From JAEUPI01 sp036520715 (GTDB lineage Bacteria; Pseudomonadota; Gammaproteobacteria; Burkholderiales; Burkholderiaceae_C): a stretch of 8,896 bases of DNA. Under the pieces are notes generated by a model. It did no database searches. It worked only from the letters and a program-made list of their open reading frames with translations, and had not been told where the DNA came from. Where the stretch lies: positions 1 through 8,896 of the forward strand of contig DATDJF010000120.1 of the NCBI GenBank assembly GCA_036520715.1, read 5' to 3'. Numbering within the stretch: the stretch's first letter is position 1; every line of letters starts with the position of its first letter. A program made the position numbers and the translations under genes. This document shows positions 1 to 6,430 of this stretch, one piece after another.

Positions 1-387
1 GCCGGTCGACGGCTCGGTCACGCCCATCGACTGCAGCCGCAGCTCGCCGCTGGCGATCTTGGGCAGGTAGCGCTGCTTCTGCTCGCTCGAGCCGTGGCGC
101 AGCAGCGTGCCCATGTTGTACATCTGGCCGTGGCAGGCGCCAGAGTTGCCGCCCGAGCGATTGATCTCCTCCATGATCACCGACGCTTCGGTGAGGCCCA
201 GCCCCGAACCGCCGAATTCATGCGGGATCAGCGCGGCCATCCAGCCGGCCTTGGTGAGCGCGTCGACGAACGCCTCGGGGTAGGCGCGTTGCGCATCGAC
301 CTGGCGGTGGTACTCATCGGGAAACTGCGCGCACAACGCACGCACCGCATCCCGGATCTCCTGGTGGGCCTGCACGGAGTGGGTCAT
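1..387 (-). CDS. Acyl-CoA dehydrogenase, N-terminal part (cut by window edge)
   Basis: FAD-dependent dehydrogenase that would introduce an alpha,beta double bond into an acyl-CoA, passing electrons to electron-transfer flavoprotein in the cytoplasm. The visible 129 residues start MTHSVQAHQE and match the family's N-terminal helical domain: GWMAALIPHEFGGSGLGL at about 48-65, a helix with EEINRSGG at 73-80, and MGVTEPSTG at 121-129, the start of the flavin-binding T-E-P segment. About two thirds of the protein, including the catalytic base, lies beyond the left edge. The ATG at 385-387 is the first in frame after the stop of the upstream gene, 40 bases away; no clear Shine-Dalgarno is seen, so translation may depend on the operon. 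It is the third visible gene of a minus-strand run after the amidohydrolase and the HTD2-like hydratase. Family call is firm; acyl substrate is unknown. Confidence 0.88.
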   Translation of the reverse strand, partial: MTHSVQAHQEIRDAVRALCAQFPDEYHRQVDAQRAYPEAFVDALTKAGWMAALIPHEFGGSGLGLTEASVIMEEINRSGGNSGACHGQMYNMGTLLRHGSSEQKQRYLPKIASGELRLQSMGVTEPSTG

Positions 388-427
388 GGCAGCGCAGATT
401 GTGCAGCGTGCGGCAGCGCGGTCCTGC

Positions 428-1321
428 TCATGCCCACGACGCGCTGGCGCGCATCGCGAGGAACCCTTCGTGGTCGCACGCCCACAGCCGCGTGTGGCGC
501 TCGGGGTCCGCGCCGTCATCGTGCCTGCCGCAGACGCGCAATGGGTGGATGTCGAACAGCGGCCGCACGGCGGTGAACTGGAAGCGCCGCAGCACGGCGT
601 CCGGCTGCTGGCGGCGCAGCAGGTCGATCAGCAGCGTGGCGATCAGCGGTCCGTGCACGATCAACCCCGGATAGCCTTCGACTTCGGTGACGTAGCTGCG
701 GTCGTAGTGGATGCGGTGGCCGTTGAAGGTGAGCGCGGAGTAACGAAACAGCAGCACCGGGTCGGGCACGATGTCGCGCGAGAACGCCGCATCGACCGGT
801 GCGGGTTGCGGCGGCGTCGCTGGGGCGCCCGGCTGCGGCGCCGCGCGGTAGACGATGTCGTGCTCCTCGCTGATCGCCACGCCGCGCGGGCAGGCGACCT
901 CGTGCTGCACGGTCACGAAGGCGAGCGCGCCGCTGCGCCCGCCTTTCGCGTCGACGCTGGCGATGCGCGACGTGCGGGTGACTACGTCCCCGACCCGCAG
1001 CGCCTCGCGAAACTGCAGCCGGCTGCCGGCCCACATGCGCCTGGGCAGCGGAATCGGCGGCATGAAGCCACCGCGCGCCGGATGGCCGTCCGGGCCCAAC
1101 AGCGACTGGCGCGCCGCGGGCGCGAACAGCATCCAGTGCGCAAGCGGCGGCATCTCGCTGCCGGTGCCGGCTTCGGGATCCTCGCGATCGAGGGTCGCGC
1201 TCCAGGCGTTCAACGGCGTGGCGCACACCAGGTCGGTGCGCTGCTCGGTGCGGCCGACCCAGCCGCGCCAGTGCGCCAATTGCGCCGCATCGATGCCTGG
1301 TGACGACGAGGCGCAGGCCAT
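428..1321 (-). CDS. HTD2/MaoC-fold hydratase, mesaconyl-C4-CoA-hydratase-like
   Basis: Predicted double-hotdog hydratase adding water to (or removing it from) an unsaturated CoA ester, 297 residues. The N-terminal half has the marks of this family: WRGWVGRTEQRTD at 18-30, PPLAHWMLF at 58-66, GGFMPPIPLPRRMWAGS at 84-100 and REALRVGD at 105-112. The C-terminal hotdog carries FRYSALTFNGHRIHYD (192-207) and GLIVHGPL (219-226). These replace the standard G-D-x-N-P-I-H hydratase motif with F-N-G-H-R-I-H, which I recall as usual for the HTD2/COG3777 group. The ATG at 1319-1321 overlaps the stop of the upstream amidohydrolase by one base (TGATG), which decides the start and implies translational coupling. 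In-frame sequence further upstream overlaps the amidohydrolase and was excluded. Known relatives include mesaconyl-C4-CoA hydratases and FAS1-like dehydratases; with an acyl-CoA dehydrogenase next, a catabolic hydratase is more likely than a biosynthetic one. Confidence 0.85.
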   Translation of the reverse strand: MACASSSPGIDAAQLAHWRGWVGRTEQRTDLVCATPLNAWSATLDREDPEAGTGSEMPPLAHWMLFAPAARQSLLGPDGHPARGGFMPPIPLPRRMWAGSRLQFREALRVGDVVTRTSRIASVDAKGGRSGALAFVTVQHEVACPRGVAISEEHDIVYRAAPQPGAPATPPQPAPVDAAFSRDIVPDPVLLFRYSALTFNGHRIHYDRSYVTEVEGYPGLIVHGPLIATLLIDLLRRQQPDAVLRRFQFTAVRPLFDIHPLRVCGRHDDGADPERHTRLWACDHEGFLAMRASASWA

Positions 1322-2367
1322 CACCCGAGCCGGTAGACGCGGCTGGCGGTGCCGCTGAAGAGTGCCGTCTGCTCGTCTTCCGACGCATCGGCAGCCAGGC
1401 GCTTGAAGGCATTCCACAGCACCGCATACCCGGTGCTGATCTTGTCGACCGGAAAGTTGCTTTCGAACATGCAGCGCCCGGCACCGAAAGCCTCGATGCA
1501 GGTGTGGATCCACGGCCGCCAGGCGTCGGCAAAGGCCGGCGAGCCCGGCGGCTGCGGCGCGCGGTGATGTTCGAAGACGCCGATCTGCATGCCCAGGCCG
1601 CCGAGTTTGACGCTGACGTTGGGGCAGCGCGCGAGCTCGACGATGTCGCGCCGCCAGCGCGCGAAAGTTTCGTCCGCCTTGCCGGCGTATGGCCCGATGC
1701 CCAGCGGACCGCCGACGTGGTTGAGCACGATCGAGGTGCCGGCGAACGCGCGCGCCAGCGCGATCACATCGGGCAACTGCGGGTGGAACTGCCAGGCCTC
1801 GAACGACAAGCCGAGCGGCGCGATCTGCGCAAAGCCTTCGCGAAACCCGCGCTCGGCGTACAACCCCGGCGGCGGGTTGGTGTGGCTGTTGCGGATGTCG
1901 GGGCTGGCGTCCCAGCCGCCGGCGTGGCGGATGCCCTTGAACCGGTTGCCGGCCGCGCGTAGATGGGCCTCCAGCACCTCGCGCGCCGCCGCGCCGCGGG
2001 TGAGGTCGGCATAGCCGACGATACCGGCGCAGGCGCGCGTCAGGCCATACATGCCGCTGGCCGACATCGCCGCCACGCCGTTGGCGAATTCGGTCTCACC
2101 CAGCGGCCGCAGCTCAGGCGCGCCGCCCTCGCGGTAGAACGCCATGCAGTCGATGAACACGGTGGCGGTGACCGTGTGGCCGCTGCCGGTGTCGGCCAGC
2201 AATTCGGGCAGCAGGTAACGGTGGCCCCGCCGGTCCCACAGGTGGTGGTGCGGGTCGACGATCGGCCGTGAGGGATCGATGATGGCTTCGGCGGCTTGTG
2301 TGGCCAGCCAGGCCTCGGGCGGGGTTGCCACGGCGCCGATCGCGGTGCTGGATTTTTGCGCGCTCAC
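1321..2367 (-). CDS. Amidohydrolase 2 family, TIM-barrel metal-dependent hydrolase (COG3618-like)
   Basis: Predicted metal-dependent hydrolase of 348 residues, the family that includes lactonases and amidohydrolase-type decarboxylases/hydrolases. Visible metal-site features are DPHHHLWD at 38-45 (H40 and H42 of the H-x-H strand), FKGIRHAGG at 143-151, WQFHPQ at 192-197, the conserved NHVGGP at 216-221, and FESNFPVDK at 301-309 with the C-terminal Asp308. The chosen start is GTG at 2365-2367 because a GGAG lies nine bases upstream (2377-2380 on the minus strand) and conserved-looking sequence begins soon after. An ATG start at 2451 would add 28 residues that look like untranslated leader. First gene of the minus-strand run, overlapping the hydratase by one base. 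The reaction is probably opening of a lactone or cyclic intermediate that feeds the following CoA-ester enzymes; that role is inference. Confidence 0.86.
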   Translation of the reverse strand: MSAQKSSTAIGAVATPPEAWLATQAAEAIIDPSRPIVDPHHHLWDRRGHRYLLPELLADTGSGHTVTATVFIDCMAFYREGGAPELRPLGETEFANGVAAMSASGMYGLTRACAGIVGYADLTRGAAAREVLEAHLRAAGNRFKGIRHAGGWDASPDIRNSHTNPPPGLYAERGFREGFAQIAPLGLSFEAWQFHPQLPDVIALARAFAGTSIVLNHVGGPLGIGPYAGKADETFARWRRDIVELARCPNVSVKLGGLGMQIGVFEHHRAPQPPGSPAFADAWRPWIHTCIEAFGAGRCMFESNFPVDKISTGYAVLWNAFKRLAADASEDEQTALFSGTASRVYRLG

Positions 2368-2634
2368 CGGGTGGGTCTCCGCAGTTCCGCGTGACAGTCG
2401 TGCAGCGTAGCAGGCCAGCGCGCACGGCGCCGAAACCATCGCTGGCAGCAAGGCATGCCGGTGATGTGGGACAACCGTTGCCTTGGTGCTGACGCGTCAC
2501 GCGGGTGACACAACGGCGACTTGCATCCGCGCCGACCCGCACGCCAGCAAGGCCGGCCGTGAATCCTCTAGGCGACGCCGGGCTCGCGCACTAGACTGCC
2601 GCGCTCGACCCGGAGCAACCAAGAGGAGTCCTTC
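2368..2634. promoter_or_regulatory. Divergent control region between amidohydrolase operon and cyclase gene
   Basis: This 267-base stretch holds no convincing gene. It separates the minus-strand operon from the plus-strand cyclase gene, so promoters for both should lie here. A perfect dyad GTCAC-GCGG-GTGAC occupies 2496-2509, near the middle, and a short symmetric CAACCGTTG lies at 2472-2480. Either could be a binding site for a shared regulator. I could not find a convincing -35/-10 pair for either gene. A strong GAGGAG ribosome binding site (2623-2628) precedes the cyclase ATG by six bases, and GGAG (2377-2380, minus strand) precedes the amidohydrolase GTG by nine. Confidence 0.5.
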
Positions 2635-3585
2635 ATGAAAACTTCAATGAGTGTCTTGGCGGTTGGATTGGCGGTGTCGCTGTCGGCGTGTGCACAGACG
2701 CAGGCCATCCAGTCGTGCCACAAGTCCAAGTGGGGCCCGAACGACCAGATCGGCGCGCTCAACAACATCACCACCGCCAACGTGACGGAGGCCGCCAGGC
2801 TGATCAAGCGCGGCAAGTCGATCCGCATGGGCATCGAGACCAACAGCAAGACACCGGCGTTTCCGCCGCGCACGTTCTCGATCACCGTGCTCACGCCGGG
2901 CCAGGAATATGGCGGCACGTTGGGCGACACCAAGACCAACTACCACGACGACATCATCATGGGCTGGGTGGGCATCGGCTCGCAGCTCGATGGCCTGGGC
3001 CACATCGGCATCGACAGCACCTACTACAACTGCCTGGCCGGCAAAGACGTCGTCAGCGCAGGTGGCCTGAAGAAGCTCGGCATCGAGAACGTGCCTGCCA
3101 TCGCCACACGCGGCGTCATCCTCGACATGGTCGGCCTCACCGGCAAAGACCCGGTACCGGAAGGCACCGCCTTCAACAAGAAGGAGATCGACGCTGCTCT
3201 GGCTCGCCAGGGCAACATGAAGATCAACAAGGGCGACGTGGTGATTTTCTACACCGGTTGGACCAAGCTGATCGGCAAGGACGACAAGCGCTACGGGTCG
3301 GTGGAGCCAGGGCTCGGGATCGAGGGCGCCAACTACCTCGCATCGCTCAACGTGTCGATGGTGGGCGCAGACACCTGGGGGCTGGAAGTGATTCCGTTCG
3401 AAGATCCGAAGAAGATCTTCCACGTCCACCAGATCCTGCTGCCGATGAACGGCATCTACATCCTCGAGAACGTCAACGCCGAGGAAGCCGTGAACGACAA
3501 GGTCTACGAGGGCTTGTTCACATTGGGGCCGTCGCGCATCACCGGCGCGGTGCAGGCGATCATCAACCCGATCTTCGTGTACTGA
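2635..3585 (+). CDS. Cyclase-family hydrolase, exported, probable lipoprotein
   Basis: A 316-residue member of the cyclase fold (PF04199: kynurenine formamidase, isatin hydrolase and many uncharacterised relatives), which usually hydrolyses cyclic amides, lactones or formamides. Residues 1-19 form a signal peptide: MKTS, a hydrophobic core at about 5-16, and lipobox L-S-A-C with Cys19, so it is probably lipid-anchored outside the inner membrane; plain signal-peptidase-I cleavage is possible. Family landmarks include HDDIIMGWVGIGSQLDGLGH at 104-123, RGVILD at 159-164, GDVVIFYTGW at 200-209 and GADTWGLE at 244-251. The usual H-x-G-T-H-x-D-x-x-x-H motif is altered: the first two His positions are Gly113 and Gln117, while Asp119 and His123 remain. 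The start has a strong GAGGAG six bases upstream. Diverges from the amidohydrolase operon and ends 12 bases before a strong terminator. Family is secure; substrate unknown. Confidence 0.85.
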   Translation: MKTSMSVLAVGLAVSLSACAQTQAIQSCHKSKWGPNDQIGALNNITTANVTEAARLIKRGKSIRMGIETNSKTPAFPPRTFSITVLTPGQEYGGTLGDTKTNYHDDIIMGWVGIGSQLDGLGHIGIDSTYYNCLAGKDVVSAGGLKKLGIENVPAIATRGVILDMVGLTGKDPVPEGTAFNKKEIDAALARQGNMKINKGDVVIFYTGWTKLIGKDDKRYGSVEPGLGIEGANYLASLNVSMVGADTWGLEVIPFEDPKKIFHVHQILLPMNGIYILENVNAEEAVNDKVYEGLFTLGPSRITGAVQAIINPIFVY

Positions 3586-3597
3586 GCGAGCGTCACG

Positions 3598-3639
3598 CGC
3601 AAACGACAAGCGGGCCCGGGCGGCCCGTTTGTCTTTGCG
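3598..3639. terminator. Strong bidirectional intrinsic terminator
   Basis: A long dyad lies between two convergent genes. GACAAGCGGGCC (3605-3616) pairs with GGCCCGTTTGTC (3622-3633) over 12 bases with one G-T, around a five-base loop CGGGC. It extends outward through CGCAAA (3598-3603) and TTTGCG (3634-3639) with a single bulged C at 3604. T-rich stretches follow the GC core on both strands, so it should stop the cyclase transcript (plus) and the SDR transcript (minus). Confidence 0.88.
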
Positions 3640-3651
3640 AGCATCGCGGCT

Positions 3652-4404
3652 TCACACCGTGCGCCCGCCGTCGACCGGAAACTCCACGCCGGTGATGAAC
3701 TCGGCGTCGTCGCTGGCCAAGTAGACCGCCGCGCGGGCGATGTCCAGCGGCGTCGACAGCCGCCCCAGCGGGATGGTGGCGACGAACTTCTTGCGGTTGT
3801 CCGGCGTGTCGGGCATGCCCATGAACTGCTCGAGCAGGCCGGTGGCGCCCATCACCGGGCAGATCGCGTTGACGCGGATGTTGTCGCCGCCGAGCTCGAC
3901 CGCCAGCGACTTGCTCATCAGGTTGACCGCGCCCTTGCTGCTGTTGTACCAGGTGAGCCCGGGCCGCGGCCGGATGCCGGCGGTGGAGCCGACGTTGAGG
4001 ATGACGCCGCTGCGTTGCTTGCGCAGGATCGGCACCACCGCGTGCGTCATGTGGAAGATGCTCTTCACGTTGATCGCGTAGAGCTTGTCGAAAGTGGCCT
4101 CGTCGACGTCGAGCAGCGGGCCGTTCTTGTGCGACCAGCCGGCGTTGTTGACGACGACATCCAGCTTGCCGCCGAAGGCCTTGAGCGTGGCGGCGACCAG
4201 TGCATCGATGTCGGCACGCCGGGTGACGTCGCATTTCACGGCCAGCGCGCCCGCGCCCAGCGGCTCGGCGACCTCTCTGGCGCCGGCCTCGTTGATGTCG
4301 GCCAGTGTCACCTTGGCGCCTTCGTTGACATACTGACGTGCGATCTCGGCGCCGAAGCCGCTGGCCGCGCCGGTGACGATGGCGACCTTGCCCTGCAGTC
4401 TCAT
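3652..4404 (-). CDS. SDR-family oxidoreductase, classical NAD(H) type
   Basis: A 250-residue classical short-chain dehydrogenase/reductase, probably oxidising a hydroxyl or reducing a ketone, cytoplasmic. All marks are present: the cofactor loop TGAASGFG at 11-18, Asp36 at the end of beta-2 (LADIN), which favours NAD over NADP, NNAG at 86-89, catalytic Asn112 (YAINVKS), Ser140 (NVGS), Tyr153 and Lys157 (YNSSK), and a C-terminal PVDGG. The usual PG motif after beta-6 reads CPVMGATGL (182-190), Val in place of Gly, a mild oddity. Start ATG has AGGAGA seven bases upstream (4412-4417, minus strand). It is a single-gene unit with its own promoter, convergent with the cyclase gene and divergent from the small ORF. 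FabG-like 3-oxoacyl reductase and sugar/alcohol dehydrogenase are both possible; the sequence does not decide the substrate. Confidence 0.9.
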   Translation of the reverse strand: MRLQGKVAIVTGAASGFGAEIARQYVNEGAKVTLADINEAGAREVAEPLGAGALAVKCDVTRRADIDALVAATLKAFGGKLDVVVNNAGWSHKNGPLLDVDEATFDKLYAINVKSIFHMTHAVVPILRKQRSGVILNVGSTAGIRPRPGLTWYNSSKGAVNLMSKSLAVELGGDNIRVNAICPVMGATGLLEQFMGMPDTPDNRKKFVATIPLGRLSTPLDIARAAVYLASDDAEFITGVEFPVDGGRTV

Positions 4405-4458
4405 GGTGGTGTCTCCTGGCGGGTCGCCCGACGGAGCGGCCCAGGTGAAATCCCCGCA

Positions 4459-4487
4459 ATGCTATTGCACTGAAATAGCGCTCCCAA
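4459..4487 (-). promoter_or_regulatory. Predicted sigma70-type promoter of the SDR gene
   Basis: On the minus strand TTGGGA (4482-4487) is a four-of-six match to the -35 consensus and TAGCAT (4459-4464) a four-of-six match to the -10. They are separated by exactly 17 bases and lie about 55 bases upstream of the SDR ATG. In a GC-rich genome this is a plausible vegetative promoter, but it is pattern recognition only. Confidence 0.5.
4461..4479. promoter_or_regulatory. Candidate operator dyad within the SDR promoter
   Basis: GCTATT (4461-4466) and AATAGC (4474-4479) form a perfect six-base inverted repeat with a seven-base spacer. The whole 19-base site sits between and partly over the predicted -35 and -10 boxes of the SDR gene. 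A second short dyad GCAAT-GCT-ATTGC (4456-4468) overlaps it. Size and placement fit a repressor operator (TetR- or LysR-like), but no regulator gene is in the window. Confidence 0.4.
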
Positions 4488-4605
4488 GCAAAAACGGCAC
4501 CGCGTGAAATATTGGCCCGTCAAGAGCCTCTTCTAGAGTCGGCCCTTCTGGCGCCGCGCCGGGTTGCACTCTAGAGTTCGCGGTTTCGCCGTAGGAAACC
4601 CTGTC

Positions 4606-4884
4606 ATGTCCGCACACGCATCCGCCGAAGCCAACTTCTTCGCCTCCCTGCTCAACCCGAGCGAGGTGGTGGCGGCCTGCGAGCGGTCGACAGCACTGAA
4701 CGCGCTGGCCAGCCAGAAGCACTCGGCCGACCGGCCTGGCCGCAAGCACAGCCGCGACCTCGCGGCCTGGGACGCCGCGATCGATGAAGGCAAGTCCGGA
4801 GCCGAGTGGCAGAAGCGCAACCTGGTCGGCATGGAAGACGCCGCGACCGGCCGCCTGAAGCTGGTCGAAGTCAACTGCGCGTAG
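4606..4884 (+). CDS. Small hypothetical protein, 92 residues
   Basis: I do not recognise this gene. The predicted protein begins MSAHASAEANFF and ends KLVEVNCA. It is hydrophilic and alternates acidic and basic residues, with no signal peptide, membrane segment or metal-binding cluster. The middle (about 40-73) is rich in Lys, Arg, Asp and Trp, and may be helical. The ATG at 4606 was chosen over an in-frame ATG at 4564 because AGGAAA (4593-4598) sits seven bases upstream. Codon use looks like that of its neighbours and no longer frame competes on the other strand, which supports real coding. It is divergent from the SDR gene, with two TCTAGAGT boxes upstream, and its stop lies 19 bases from the end of rtcB, tail to tail. 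No function is proposed. Confidence 0.6.
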   Translation: MSAHASAEANFFASLLNPSEVVAACERSTALNALASQKHSADRPGRKHSRDLAAWDAAIDEGKSGAEWQKRNLVGMEDAATGRLKLVEVNCA

Positions 4885-4891
4885 GGCTGTC

Positions 4892-4903
4892 GGCGCGAGG
4901 CGC

Positions 4904-4904
<1 letters not shown>
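4892..4904. terminator. Short hairpin between convergent small ORF and rtcB (weak terminator candidate)
   Basis: GGCGC-GAG-GCGCC is a perfect five-base stem with a three-base loop filling the 19-base gap between the stop of the small ORF and the stop of rtcB; its last base overlaps the rtcB stop codon. An alternative stem GTAGG/CCTAC (4881-4885 with 4903-4907) is possible. No T-run follows on either strand, so intrinsic termination here is uncertain. Confidence 0.35.
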
Positions 4905-6121
<1,217 letters not shown>

Positions 6122-6167
6122 GATCACCACAGCGGGTGGCAGCGGTTCCTGCAGCCGCCGAAGTGGA

Positions 6168-6201
6168 AGAGCCGGCAGAACGATTGCTCGTCGCCGGCTC
6201 T
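6168..6201 (-). other. Stem-loop in the tRNA-fMet/rtcB spacer
   Basis: AGAGCCGGC (6168-6176) and GCCGGCTCT (6193-6201) are perfect nine-base inverted arms around a 16-base loop. Inside the loop ACGA (6180-6183) and TCGT (6188-6191) can add a four-base inner stem with loop TTGC. On the minus strand it lies 13 bases after the tRNA CCA end and 46 bases before the rtcB ATG. Only TTCC follows it in the direction of transcription, so it is at best a weak terminator; a processing or leader structure is equally possible. Confidence 0.6.
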
Positions 6202-6214
6202 GCGCCTGTGGAAT

Positions 6215-6291
<77 letters not shown>

Positions 6292-6304
6292 TCTGGAGCC
6301 GCAG

Positions 6305-6310
6305 ATTCTA
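6305..6310 (-). promoter_or_regulatory. -10 box of the tRNA-fMet promoter
   Basis: TAGAAT on the minus strand is a five-of-six match to the -10 consensus and lies 13 bases before the tRNA 5' end, followed by a GC-rich stretch (CTGCGGC) like the discriminators of stringently controlled stable-RNA promoters. No good -35 is seen at the expected spacing. Start of transcription would be about six bases before the mature tRNA. Confidence 0.6.
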
Positions 6311-6347
6311 CCACCGCGACACGAGCCGGCTGGCCCGGCGGCCTCAG

Positions 6348-6373
6348 GGCAGACCCGGCAGCGCCGGGCTGCC
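6348..6373. other. GC-rich hairpin between tRNA-fMet promoter and SDR gene
   Basis: GGCAG-a-CCCGGC (6348-6359) pairs with GCCGGG-CTGCC (6363-6373), an 11-base stem with one bulged A and the loop AGC. No T-run follows on either strand. It lies in the 139-base gap between the tRNA promoter and the plus-strand SDR gene, which otherwise shows no gene. It could be a transcription punctuation or leader structure for the plus-strand operon. Confidence 0.45.
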
Positions 6374-6430
6374 GCGGCTGGTGTCCAATGTGCCGCGGGA
6401 CCACACGCCGCCCGCGCGGAGACTCCGGCC

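Noticed and set aside
386..1303. 305-codon plus-strand open frame
   Set aside because: It is the antisense shadow of the HTD2-like hydratase, whose minus-strand translation carries clear family motifs.
1322..1513. N-terminal extension of the hydratase to an ATG at 1513
   Set aside because: The extension lies wholly inside the amidohydrolase C-terminus and does not look like family sequence; the TGATG overlap gives a natural start.
2494..3599. Ten-base direct repeat GCGTCACGCG at 2494-2503 and 3590-3599 flanking the cyclase gene, possible insertion footprint
   Set aside because: Ten-base matches are expected by chance many times in a GC-rich window this size, and the two copies are parts of different structures (an operator-like dyad and the sequence entering the terminator). 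No transposase is present.
2644..3609. 321-codon minus-strand open frame opposite the cyclase gene
   Set aside because: Composition is Asp/Val/His/Arg-rich shadow type with no domain, and it would run through the bidirectional terminator.
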